Shown here piece after piece: positions 8,231-16,269 of a DNA stretch of 47,220 bases. The notes below the pieces were generated by a model. It saw only the letters and a list, made by a program, of their open reading frames with translations. It had not been told where the DNA came from and made no database searches. Numbering within the stretch: position 1 is the first letter of the stretch; each line of letters begins with the position of its first letter. The position numbers and the translations under genes were made by a program. The DNA is taken from NCBI GenBank assembly GCA_002353525.1, contig DEJV01000037.1:1-47220 (forward strand). Reading direction: 5' to 3'. This DNA comes from Prevotella sp. UBA2739. GTDB taxonomy: Bacteria > Bacteroidota > Bacteroidia > Bacteroidales > Bacteroidaceae.

Positions 8231-10147
8231 CTACTCTTCACATGACAGAAAGGCTCCGTCGATATGGATAATCTCTTCGTGAATGAGCAGCTCAAGCGTT
8301 TCTTTAAGGGTGTGCTCTTCAATGTTTATGCGATGCAACTCGCTGATATGATGTTTTTTTCGGTCTTTCAGTAAAGCCAAAATTTGCTCATTTGCTGTTT
8401 TTAAACTATATGGGGTGGGAGCGAAGTCGGCACACACATCGCAGATTCCACAATCGGAAGAACGAGTCTCGCCAAAATAGTGTAGCAACTGGCGGCTGCG
8501 GCACACCTGATTGTTCTTTGCATAGTTGATGACCTGATTGATACGTTCGGTGAACTGCTTTTTACGTTCTTCGTAGACTATTGGTGGGATGATGATTCGG
8601 TCACCGTCTTCGCGTCGCTGGGCATAGGTGATGTAAGGTGTCTTCTTGCTCGGAATGAAATGCAGGATGCGGCGCTTGTTGAGTGCCTGAAACACGAAAT
8701 AGGTTTGGGGCAGCGTCAGTCCCAATTGTTGCGCGATAAAGCTCTCGTCGATATAATTATAATCGGTGAAGAGTCCTCCGTAGTTGCGCAATAGGATGAT
8801 AATCAATTCATTTTCTATTTTCGTGAGATTCTCTAGCCGGTAGAAGTCGTTTCGGCTGATAAGGAACATCACCCGTGCCTTGTTTTCTGTTTCCTCGGTA
8901 TAAGTGATGTATCCACAGTTGGTGAGGATGGCTAGTGCTGAATGCACTTGTATGGGGAAATGTTTGAAGGCATGACAGAACTTTTCAATGTCGAACTCGA
9001 AGGTGGCGCCTTGTCCACTGCCAATACCAACCTGATAGAAATAGGCTAAATGATCGTATACTTTCCGAATGTATTCTTTCTCAGGATAATTGTCGACAAT
9101 GCGTTTGAGCAATTTGCGCTCGTCGCTATTGTTGTAGAGCAGGATGGCTTTTGAGGGATGCCCATCGCGTCCGGCACGTCCCGCTTCTTGGAAATAGGCC
9201 TCAAGTGAGTCAGGGCAATCGATGTGTACTACAATCCGGACGTCAGGCTTGTCGATGCCCATGCCAAAGGCATTGGTAGCAACCATGATGCGAATGCGGT
9301 CGGCCTGCCAGTCTTTTTGCCGTTGGTCTTTGGTGGTTGAGTCCAGCCCGGCATGAAAGAATGTGGCATTTAGGCAGTGCTCGTTCAACAGCTCAGCAAT
9401 CTCTTTTGAGCGGCGGCGGCTTCTCACGTAGACAATAGCAGACCCAACGGAATGTTCGAACAAGCGCACCAGGTCGGTATACTTGTCAGTGGAAGTCTGC
9501 ACGATATAGGCTAGATTCTTCCGTTCGAAACTCATTCGGAAGACATGAAAAGATTCTTTCGGGGATGTTTCTTTTGGCGAGAGTTTGTCGATAATATCAT
9601 CAACAACCTGCGGGGTGGCAGTGGCAGTCAGTGCTAAAACAGGAACCTCAGGCTTGATTTTCCGGATATCGGCTATTTTCAGGTAAGAAGGACGGAAGTC
9701 GTAGCCCCACTGACTGATGCAGTGGGCCTCGTCGACAGTAATAAAACTTACTTTCATGTGGCTGAGCTTCACTCTGAAAAGCTCAGATCCCAGACGCTCA
9801 GGAGAGACATATAGAATCTTGATGCCGCCGAAGATGCAATTCTCCAGTGTGACGATAATTTCCTCGTGTGTGAGCCCCGAATAGATAGCTGCTGCCCGGA
9901 TGCCCAACTTTCGGAGATGCATCACCTGGTCTTTCATCAGGGCAATGAGAGGTGTGATGACAATACACACACCTTCCTGTGCCAGCGCTGGCACCTGAAA
10001 AGTGATAGACTTGCCACCACCCGTAGGCATAAGTCCCAATGTGTCGTGACCACTGCCAATGCTTTCGATGATTTCGCGTTGAATACCTCGGAAATCATCG
10101 TAGCCCCAATACTTCTTTAATATGAATTGATAATCCTCAATTTTCAA
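8231..10147 (-). CDS. recQ: ATP-dependent DNA helicase RecQ
   Basis: A 3'-5' superfamily 2 helicase of 638 residues acting in recombination and repair. Motif I is PTGGGKS (41-47), motif II VDEAHCISQWG with DEAH at 139-142, then ALTATATP, and QEAGRAGRDG for motif VI. The RecQ-C-terminal zinc module (CRSRQLLHYFGE, then CGICDVC) and a winged-helix region follow. The extended C-terminus ends in EEIIHIDGAF; I do not identify a canonical HRDC domain. There is no ATG before motif I. The only plausible start is TTG at 10145-10147, which lies in the recJ reading frame one codon after the recJ stop. RecJ and RecQ act together in the RecF pathway, which fits this tight pairing. Confidence 0.93.
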   Translation of the reverse strand: MKIEDYQFILKKYWGYDDFRGIQREIIESIGSGHDTLGLMPTGGGKSITFQVPALAQEGVCIVITPLIALMKDQVMHLRKLGIRAAAIYSGLTHEEIIVTLENCIFGGIKILYVSPERLGSELFRVKLSHMKVSFITVDEAHCISQWGYDFRPSYLKIADIRKIKPEVPVLALTATATPQVVDDIIDKLSPKETSPKESFHVFRMSFERKNLAYIVQTSTDKYTDLVRLFEHSVGSAIVYVRSRRRSKEIAELLNEHCLNATFFHAGLDSTTKDQRQKDWQADRIRIMVATNAFGMGIDKPDVRIVVHIDCPDSLEAYFQEAGRAGRDGHPSKAILLYNNSDERKLLKRIVDNYPEKEYIRKVYDHLAYFYQVGIGSGQGATFEFDIEKFCHAFKHFPIQVHSALAILTNCGYITYTEETENKARVMFLISRNDFYRLENLTKIENELIIILLRNYGGLFTDYNYIDESFIAQQLGLTLPQTYFVFQALNKRRILHFIPSKKTPYITYAQRREDGDRIIIPPIVYEERKKQFTERINQVINYAKNNQVCRSRQLLHYFGETRSSDCGICDVCADFAPTPYSLKTANEQILALLKDRKKHHISELHRINIEEHTLKETLELLIHEEIIHIDGAFLSCEE

Positions 10148-10150
10148 TTC

Positions 10151-11878
10151 TCAATCCTCAATCTCTGCTGGTCTGATATCCTCAATTTGTAACTGCACAT
10201 CACCCTTCTTGAACACGTTGTCCTCAATGGTATAGGCTATATCGAACGAGCGTTTCGACTTAATGTAACGGGCAGAACCACTCTGTCCGAAGGCAATGCC
10301 ATTCATTACATTGTTCGACTTTGAGTCAACGAGCTCTAGTTTCACGTGCTCCTGTTCGCGGCCTACCACCTTGCTGGTGCCGAAATCATAGACATCGAGT
10401 GTGGCAAAAAGAGGTTTCTGGTTGCCTGGCCCGAAAGGAGCAAAGCGCTTGAGGTCGTTGTGCAGTTTGCGTGTAATATCCCTAAAATCTATCACAGCGT
10501 CAATATTCAAGATGGCTTCGGTCTGCTCTGGCTGAATATGCTCGTCAACATATCTTTGGAATCGGCGGCGAAACTCTGTGAGGTCGTTCCATCGCAGGGT
10601 GAGGCCGGCAGCATAGGTATGCCCGCCAAAGTTGACTAGCATGTCGCGGCAGCTCTTGATGGCAGAATAGACATCAAACCCAGCAATGCTGCGTGCTGAA
10701 CCCGTAGCAAACTCACCGTCACGCGTGAGGACCACCGTGGGGCGGAAATAGATTTCGGTGAGTCGTGAGGCCACGATGCCAATGACACCTTTTTTCCAGT
10801 CCTCGTCGTAAAGCACAATGCTCGACTGGTGTTTCTGGCTTTCCAGTTTGGCCACAATCTGGTTGGCCTCCTCAGTCATCTGCTTGTCAATGTCTTTGCG
10901 CTGCTCGTTGTACTCGTTAATATGCTTGGCTTTCTGCAGGGCCAGATTGTAGTCTTTCTCAATGAGCAAATCCACACTCTCTTTTCCATTCTCCATACGT
11001 CCGCTGGCATTGATGCGCGGTCCGATTTTAAACACGATATCGCTCATCGAAATGTCGCGGCCATTCAGTCCGCAGATGTCGATGATAGCCTTGATGCCAA
11101 TGTTTGGATTTTGGTTGAGTTGCTTCAATCCATGGAAGGCAAGAATACGATTCTCATCCTCTACGGGAACGATGTCGGCAGCAATGCTGACGGCACAGAA
11201 GTCGAGCAGCGGAATGAGCCGCGAGAAGGGAATGCCGTTGTTTTTGGCAAATGCCTGCATGAACTTAAATCCCACGCCACAACCACAAAGATGCTTGAAA
11301 GGATAAGCGTCGTCCTCGCGTTTGGGGTTAAGAATGGCCACAGCAGAAGGCATCACCTCGTCGGGAACGTGGTGATCGCAGATAATAAAGTCTATGCCCA
11401 GGCTCTTGGCATAGGCAATCTCATCGATTGCTTTGATGCCGCAATCGAGAATAATAATCAATTTTACACCGGTTTCTTTGGCATATTCTATTCCCTTCTT
11501 GCTGACTCCGTATCCCTCGTCGTAACGGTCGGGGATGTAATAGTCGATGTTGGAATAGAACTGCTGCAGAAACTTATAGACCAATGCTACAGCTGTGCAC
11601 CCGTCGACATCGTAGTCGCCATAGACCATAATGCGCTCTTTACGCCCCATTGCGTCGTTCAGCCGGTCAACAGCCACGTCCATATCTTTCATGAGGAATG
11701 GATTGATGAGGTCGTTGAGCTGTGGGCGGAAGAATCGCTTGGCTGCCGATTCAGTAGTGATGCCACGGCGTATGAGCAGTCCGCCCAGAATGGGACTGAT
11801 GCTCAGCTTGGTCGCCAGTTCCTCAGCTGCTTTCTTTTGGTCTGATGTCGGTGCTTCGTAATTCCATTTAAAATGCAT
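10151..11878 (-). CDS. recJ: Single-stranded-DNA exonuclease RecJ
   Basis: A 5'-3' ssDNA exonuclease of 575 residues, the usual RecJ length. The DHH phosphoesterase motifs are complete: DYDVDG (88-93), DCG (145-147), DHH (168-170), then HLCGCGVGFK and INASGRMENG. The DHHA1 domain carries GGHTYAAG, followed by the OB-like C-terminal domain (FAPFGPGNQKPLF). It is first in a two-gene unit with recQ. A -7-like box lies 52 bases upstream and the terminator of the preceding C1 peptidase gene separates the two units. The final residues (AEIED) and the recQ start are encoded by copies of the same short AT-rich sequence. Confidence 0.95.
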   Translation of the reverse strand: MHFKWNYEAPTSDQKKAAEELATKLSISPILGGLLIRRGITTESAAKRFFRPQLNDLINPFLMKDMDVAVDRLNDAMGRKERIMVYGDYDVDGCTAVALVYKFLQQFYSNIDYYIPDRYDEGYGVSKKGIEYAKETGVKLIIILDCGIKAIDEIAYAKSLGIDFIICDHHVPDEVMPSAVAILNPKREDDAYPFKHLCGCGVGFKFMQAFAKNNGIPFSRLIPLLDFCAVSIAADIVPVEDENRILAFHGLKQLNQNPNIGIKAIIDICGLNGRDISMSDIVFKIGPRINASGRMENGKESVDLLIEKDYNLALQKAKHINEYNEQRKDIDKQMTEEANQIVAKLESQKHQSSIVLYDEDWKKGVIGIVASRLTEIYFRPTVVLTRDGEFATGSARSIAGFDVYSAIKSCRDMLVNFGGHTYAAGLTLRWNDLTEFRRRFQRYVDEHIQPEQTEAILNIDAVIDFRDITRKLHNDLKRFAPFGPGNQKPLFATLDVYDFGTSKVVGREQEHVKLELVDSKSNNVMNGIAFGQSGSARYIKSKRSFDIAYTIEDNVFKKGDVQLQIEDIRPAEIED

Positions 11879-11929
11879 TTATATTGTTTTTTATTCTTGT
11901 CTGTAGCAATGGGTCATAATAACCGCCCC

Positions 11930-11937
11930 CAAAGTTA
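11930..11937 (-). promoter_or_regulatory. Possible -7 box for recJ-recQ
   Basis: The minus strand reads TAACTTTG, a match to TAnnTTTG, which would give a leader of about 45 bases before the recJ ATG at 11878. No TTTG is present at the -33 distance because the preceding terminator occupies it, so this is a weak call. Confidence 0.4.
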
Positions 11938-11940
11938 ACA

Positions 11941-11978
11941 AAAAAAAACGAGGAATGGTTCATATTCCTCGTTTTTTT
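11941..11978 (-). terminator. Terminator of the C1 peptidase gene
   Basis: A nine-pair stem, ACGAGGAAT (11948-11956) with ATTCCTCGT (11964-11972), loop GGTTCAT. It is flanked by seven or more A on the left and T on the right, so it works in either direction. On the minus strand it ends the peptidase transcript 58 bases after its stop codon. Confidence 0.9.
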
Positions 11979-12035
11979 ACATTATTTATATCATTTACTT
12001 GTTTTCAAGGAGCACATCCTTCAAAACAAAAAATG

Positions 12036-13232
12036 CTAGATGCCCAATTTCTTGCGGATATCCTTAGGAATGGCGTTCTTGTTAACCATGTAGTCCATGG
12101 TGTTGGCTGCGATGAAAGCTTTGGTCATGTACCAGATGCCCTTATACTCTCCGGCCTCGCCCCAAGAGTTCTTCACCATGTAGTACTCCTTGCCGTTCTG
12201 GTCTTTGGCGATACCGTAGATCAGCATGCCGTGGTCGTCGGTCAGCTCCCAGTTGTCGTAGCGCTCCTGGCGCATCTGCTGTGTAGGAACAACCTCGGGC
12301 ACCTTGCATCCCAGTGAGTCGAGCATACCTTTCTTGCCTGTAGCCGAGAGTTTCAGCCAGCGGGCCATATCACTGCCAGTCAGGCTCTGTGCTTTCTCGT
12401 CGGTGGCATAAGCCAGGCCCTGACGGGTGAATCCCTGCTCAGAGACGTCGCCGCCCCAAGCCACGGTGTAGCCCTGCATCACGGCGTTGTCGATGATGCG
12501 CATCATCTCGTCCATTGGTACATTCCACGACATGCCATTGCGCCAGTTGTCCTGTACCTCAACGGGGAACTCTGTGTAGAATGGGCGATGCGTGTAAGAA
12601 GTGATGCTGACATAGTCGTCCATGTTCAGGCCGAGGCTGGCAGCAAATGTCTTCGGGGTGTATTTCTTTCCCTCGTAGGTGAACTCTTCGGGGCACTCGC
12701 CAAGATATGCGTCGAGAATGCCCTGCAATCCAACCTTCCACTGGTTGCTGATTTTCTTTGCCTTGTTCTTGGCAACAGCATCAACGTATGGAGAGAGCAG
12801 TGAGAAGAACTCGTTGAAGTTGTTCAGAGAGTCGCCGTACAGACTGCCGGGGAAAGGCATAGCGTCCTCAGGGCAGATGCCGTAGTTCTTCAGTGCATAG
12901 TACACATCGTAGGCAGATCCTCCTTGTGCGAACTGGCAGTCGCCGTGCAGACGAACCACCTGTATGGCACGGTCCATATAAGTCTTGTTGGCAACAAAAC
13001 TCTCGCAGAGATCGTAGGTCTTGCCAGTCTTCTTCAGAATCTCAGCCTCGAAGTATGAGAGGGTAGAGTAGTCCCAGCACGTACCACTGCGGCTTTGGTT
13101 TTTGATACTGGTGATTTTGTTTTCTTTCACTACGGTGAACACAGGTTTGTTAGGATTTTCCTTCTTCTTGTCCTGTGCGTTTGCGCCGATAGCAACCAGT
13201 GCTACGAGCGCCATCAGAAATAGCTTTTTCAT
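12036..13232 (-). CDS. Secreted C1 cysteine peptidase (aminopeptidase C / bleomycin hydrolase type)
   Basis: A papain-fold peptidase of 398 residues similar to PepC/bleomycin hydrolase, which trims peptides from the N-terminus. Unlike cytoplasmic PepC it starts with a signal peptide (MKKLFLMALVALVAIGANAQ, cleavage expected after ANA), so it acts in the periplasm or outside. The catalytic set is present: Q46, C52 in SGTCWDYS, H334 in DDHGMLIYG and N355 in VKNSWGE. It is shorter than PepC (about 440-450). The C-terminus ends in KKLGI; whether it blocks the active site as in bleomycin hydrolase cannot be judged here. It is followed by a strong terminator and preceded by pepP, 51 bases away. Confidence 0.9.
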   Translation of the reverse strand: MKKLFLMALVALVAIGANAQDKKKENPNKPVFTVVKENKITSIKNQSRSGTCWDYSTLSYFEAEILKKTGKTYDLCESFVANKTYMDRAIQVVRLHGDCQFAQGGSAYDVYYALKNYGICPEDAMPFPGSLYGDSLNNFNEFFSLLSPYVDAVAKNKAKKISNQWKVGLQGILDAYLGECPEEFTYEGKKYTPKTFAASLGLNMDDYVSITSYTHRPFYTEFPVEVQDNWRNGMSWNVPMDEMMRIIDNAVMQGYTVAWGGDVSEQGFTRQGLAYATDEKAQSLTGSDMARWLKLSATGKKGMLDSLGCKVPEVVPTQQMRQERYDNWELTDDHGMLIYGIAKDQNGKEYYMVKNSWGEAGEYKGIWYMTKAFIAANTMDYMVNKNAIPKDIRKKLGI

Positions 13233-13283
13233 TGACTAATAATTATTGTTTTTGGTGATAGATTTTTTATCCTTTTTTGGGGG

Positions 13284-14684
13284 CTACTTTGCACTAGCCA
13301 TAAACTCCTCCACATCTTTGGGGTGATAAGGTATGCGTTTCTGTCCGAGGAACCGGCAGCCGTCTTTCGTGATGAGGATATCATCCTCAATGCGGATACC
13401 GCCAAAGTCCTTGTAGGTCTCCAGTTTGTCGAAGTTCAGGAACTCTGCACAATGACCGCTTGCACGCCAGTCGTCGATGAGTGCGGGAATGAAGTAGATT
13501 CCCGGCTCGTCGGTCACCACAAAGCCTTCTTCCAGCCGTCGTCCCATGCGCAGGGCATTGGTGCCAAACTGCTCCAGGTTGGGGCGCGTCTCGCTGTCGA
13601 AGCCCACATAGCGCTGGTCTAGCCCCTCCATGTCGTGAACATCCATTCCCATCATGTGGCCTAATCCGTGAGGCAGGAACATCGCATGGGCGCCAGCACG
13701 TACGGCCTCTTCGGTATCGCCCTTCATCAGACCGAGCTCTTTCAGCCTGTCGGTCATCAGGCGGCATACGGCAAAGTGAACATCCATATATTTCACGCTA
13801 GGCTTGGCCACTTCTAAAGCGTAATCATGGCAAGCCTCCACAATGGAGTAAATCTCCAACTGGCGCTGAGAGTATTTGCCGTTGACAGGCATGGTGCGAG
13901 TGTGGTCTGAGCAGTAGTCGTCCAATTCGCAACCAGCGTCGCAGAGCGCCAGGCGGCCATCCTCAAGCAGGGCGCCTGAAGGATTGCCGTGCATGATCTC
14001 ACCATGCTGGCTGAAAATCGTTGCAAAACTATTCCCGTTGGCCAGTGAGTTGGCAATGCCGTCCACTTGTCCGCCGATATAGCGTTCGGTTACGCCTGGT
14101 TTAATCAGGCGCTGGGCGGTGGTGTGCATCATGTAGCCCACGTCGCATGCCCGCTCAATGGCCTCTATTTCCTGTGGCTCCTTGCTCGAGCGCATTTTTA
14201 CCACAGCCATAATCAGGTCCATCGATGCAGCTTCTTTCTGCTGATTGGGATGAATGCCCAGCAGGTCCATGATTTGTATCTTTGTGTCGAAGCGGTAGGG
14301 CGGCAGGAAATGAATCTTTTGTCCTTGAGCCTTGGCTTTGTCGCAGATGTTCTTGAGCTCCTTCATGGGAGCCGTCTTGTCGACGCCCACCTGGGCTGCT
14401 AAATCGCTCACGCAGTCTACCGATCCATACCAGACGATGTCCTCAATGTCGATATCGTCGCCAATGAGCATCTCAGTGTCGTTGTCGATGTCGATGACAC
14501 CAACCAGCCCGTCGCGATGCTGGCCGAAATAATAGATGAACGACGAGTCTTGTCGGAAGGGGAAATATGCATTGTTGGGATAGTTCTTGGGAGCCTCGTT
14601 ATTGCCAAACAAGACTATCAGACCGCTTTTTACCAGTTTCTTCAGTTCGCTGCGGCGACGAACGTATGTGTCTTTGCTAAACAT
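13284..14684 (-). CDS. pepP: Xaa-Pro aminopeptidase (M24B, AMP_N plus pita-bread fold)
   Basis: A cytoplasmic metallopeptidase of 466 residues that removes an N-terminal residue preceding proline. The AMP_N domain covers about 1-150 (with NNAYFPFRQDSSFIYYFG), and the catalytic M24 domain about 165-455. The five metal ligands are visible: D249 and D260 (CDAGCELDDYCSDHTRT), H343 (PHGLGHMMGMDVHD), E393 (VTDEPGIYF) and E433 (RIEDDILIT). No signal peptide is seen. With the secreted C1 peptidase it could complete digestion of imported proline-containing peptides, but co-transcription is only suggested by the 51-base gap and shared strand. Confidence 0.94.
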   Translation of the reverse strand: MFSKDTYVRRRSELKKLVKSGLIVLFGNNEAPKNYPNNAYFPFRQDSSFIYYFGQHRDGLVGVIDIDNDTEMLIGDDIDIEDIVWYGSVDCVSDLAAQVGVDKTAPMKELKNICDKAKAQGQKIHFLPPYRFDTKIQIMDLLGIHPNQQKEAASMDLIMAVVKMRSSKEPQEIEAIERACDVGYMMHTTAQRLIKPGVTERYIGGQVDGIANSLANGNSFATIFSQHGEIMHGNPSGALLEDGRLALCDAGCELDDYCSDHTRTMPVNGKYSQRQLEIYSIVEACHDYALEVAKPSVKYMDVHFAVCRLMTDRLKELGLMKGDTEEAVRAGAHAMFLPHGLGHMMGMDVHDMEGLDQRYVGFDSETRPNLEQFGTNALRMGRRLEEGFVVTDEPGIYFIPALIDDWRASGHCAEFLNFDKLETYKDFGGIRIEDDILITKDGCRFLGQKRIPYHPKDVEEFMASAK

Positions 14685-14730
14685 ATCTGTTTTGTTTGAA
14701 TATTAGATTGTTTTTTATTGTTTTCTGCCA

Positions 14731-14738
14731 CAAAGATA
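14731..14738 (-). promoter_or_regulatory. -7 box upstream of pepP
   Basis: The minus strand reads TATCTTTG, matching TAnnTTTG, 47 bases before the pepP ATG and inside a very AT-rich stretch. No clear TTTG occurs at the -33 spacing. Confidence 0.5.
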
Positions 14739-14800
14739 CAAATAATATACTAATATCGTATTTCGATGCTGTTTTTTTAATATTTTATAATATAAAAAGG

Positions 14801-14970
14801 ATGTCTTTACTTACAAATTGCCGACATTGGCCTTTCTGCTTGCCGGCATGGACCTTTCAACAAATGCCTGCCTGTCACGTGGGCATGATACGGGACACCA
14901 CGATGGCCATCAAGGCTGTCTTCCCTGCGCCTCTATGCCAATGGAGCACATATTGGTTGCCTGTCACTAA
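14801..14970. other. Unexplained GC-richer island in the pepP-trmD intergenic region
   Basis: The gap 14685-15031 has three parts: a very AT-rich promoter half (14685-14815), this segment of clearly higher GC, and the trmD terminator. The plus strand offers an ORF from an ATG at 14801 to 15019 (72 codons, beginning MSLLTNCRHW), preceded by AAAAAGG. It runs through the trmD terminator and resembles nothing I know. The minus strand has a stretch reading HWHRGAGKTALMAIV that stops soon after. GCCTGTCAC occurs twice. It could be a decayed gene fragment, a small RNA or a repeat; I cannot decide. Confidence 0.3.
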
Positions 14971-15001
14971 CCAAAAACTCCTTCCCGCTTGGGGGAAGGA
15001 G
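14971..15001 (-). terminator. Terminator of trmD
   Basis: The stem CTCCTTCCC (14978-14986) pairs with GGGAAGGAG (14993-15001), loop of six. Read on the minus strand the hairpin is followed by TTTTTGG (14971-14977). It lies about 30 bases after the trmD stop codon. Confidence 0.88.
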
Positions 15002-15031
15002 CATGTGGTATATAAATAAGGTGGGTTGTCG

Positions 15032-15715
15032 TCAGCCTTTTTCTTTCAGCAAGTCGGGGCGCAAACGGCGCGTGCGTTCCAGGGCTTGTTCCATTTCCCA
15101 CTCTTTGATTTTAGCCTCGTGGCCGCTTAGCAGAATGTCGGGAACTTTCCAACCTTTATAGTCGGCAGGCCGTGTGTAGATAGGGGCAGCCAGTAAGTCG
15201 TCCTGAAAACAGTCCGACAAGGCGCTTTGCTCGTCGCCAATGACGCCAGGCACCACTCTCACAATGGCGTCGGCCATGACGGCGGCAGCCAGTTCGCCAC
15301 CAGTCAGCACGTAGTCGCCTATAGAAATCTCACGTGTAATCAGATGGTCGCGTATGCGCTGGTCAATCCCCTTGTAATGACCACACAGGATGATGATGTT
15401 GCCTTTCAGTGACAGGTCGTTGGCCACATGCTGGTCGAAACGCTCTCCGTCGGGTGATGTAAAGATAATCTCATCGTAATCACGCTCTGCTTTCAGTGCA
15501 GATATACATGCCTCTATGGGCTGGCATTTCATCACCATTCCGGCAAATCCGCCGTAAGGATAGTCGTCCACGCGCCGCCACTTGTCGTCGGTATAGTCGC
15601 GAAGGTTGTGCAAATGAATCTCTGCCAATCCTTTCTTCTGTGCACGAGCCAGGATAGACTCGTTGACGAAGCCCTCTAGCATCTCGGGCAATACAGTAAT
15701 AATGTCTATTCGCAT
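15032..15715 (-). CDS. trmD: tRNA (guanine-N1-)-methyltransferase
   Basis: TrmD of 227 residues methylates G37 of tRNAs for Leu, Pro and Arg with S-adenosylmethionine and prevents +1 frameshifting. The SPOUT trefoil-knot motifs are present: DYPYGGFAGMVMKCQPI (about 51-67), LCGHYKGIDQRI and EISIGDYVLTGGE. The C-terminal domain with YTRPADYKGWKVPD and LLSGHEAKIKEW follows. Unlike many bacteria it is not next to rimM, rpsP or rplS; it is a single-gene unit with its own terminator. A TACTTTTG box (minus strand, 15724-15731) lies only about 10 bases before the ATG, which would give a nearly leaderless mRNA if used. Confidence 0.97.
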   Translation of the reverse strand: MRIDIITVLPEMLEGFVNESILARAQKKGLAEIHLHNLRDYTDDKWRRVDDYPYGGFAGMVMKCQPIEACISALKAERDYDEIIFTSPDGERFDQHVANDLSLKGNIIILCGHYKGIDQRIRDHLITREISIGDYVLTGGELAAAVMADAIVRVVPGVIGDEQSALSDCFQDDLLAAPIYTRPADYKGWKVPDILLSGHEAKIKEWEMEQALERTRRLRPDLLKEKG

Positions 15716-15819
15716 ATCAGATGCAAAAGTAGCAAATAAATCTTAAATCATGGCGATTTATGAATTAAAAAAACTAAAATGGCAGCATTGTCAGGAAACG
15801 CAAAAAGCGATTTTTTTGT

Positions 15820-15827
15820 TAATTTTG
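15820..15827 (+). promoter_or_regulatory. -7 box for the small coiled-coil gene
   Basis: TAATTTTG matches TAnnTTTG and lies 34 bases before the ATG at 15862. No TTTG is found at the -33 spacing. Confidence 0.5.
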
Positions 15828-15861
15828 TCATGATTTACTAATTCAAAAACTGTATATATTT

Positions 15862-16173
15862 ATGTCGAAAACGATTGATCTACAAATTGAAAAGAGCCGC
15901 ACACTGATTGATGGTTTGCGGAACAATCTGGCCGAGCTGGCCGGCAAGGGCATTCAGACTAACGAACTGGACGGGATGGACGAACAGTTGAAGGCGCTGT
16001 CGGAGGCCAATGCCGAGTGCGATGCGCTGCGAGCAGAGCTGTCGCAGAAAGTGAAGAATATGAATGGCATACTGAAACAGGTGAAAGATGCGTTTGCAGA
16101 GAAGAAGAAAATCATCAAGGGCAACTATCTACAGGAAGAATGGAGCCGTTTGGGCGTGATGGACAAGCGCTGA
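15862..16173 (+). CDS. Small predicted coiled-coil protein
   Basis: A charged, mostly helical protein of 103 residues without cysteines, signal peptide or membrane segment. Leucines and alanines recur at heptad-like spacing at about 40-75 (LKALSEANAECDALRAELSQ), so a coiled coil is likely. The end (EEWSRLGVMDKR) looks like a short conserved tail. It has its own promoter box and a strong terminator and is divergent from trmD, which argues for a real gene. I do not recognise a characterised family, and no function can be assigned. Confidence 0.75.
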   Translation: MSKTIDLQIEKSRTLIDGLRNNLAELAGKGIQTNELDGMDEQLKALSEANAECDALRAELSQKVKNMNGILKQVKDAFAEKKKIIKGNYLQEEWSRLGVMDKR

Positions 16174-16196
16174 TTGTTTCCTGAGGAATGCTATTC

Positions 16197-16238
16197 AAAG
16201 GGGCAAGGAGTTTTTCAAAACATACTCCTTGCCCCTTT
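16197..16238. terminator. Bidirectional terminator between the coiled-coil gene and the C69 dipeptidase gene
   Basis: A perfect 15-pair stem: 16197-16211 (AAAGGGGCAAGGAGT) with 16224-16238, loop of 12. It is followed by ATTTTC on the plus side. Because the arms begin with AAA and end with TTT, it can end both the convergent minus-strand operon and the plus-strand small gene. Confidence 0.88.
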
Positions 16239-16269
16239 ATTTTCTACCTAAGTCAGATCAAACTACATT

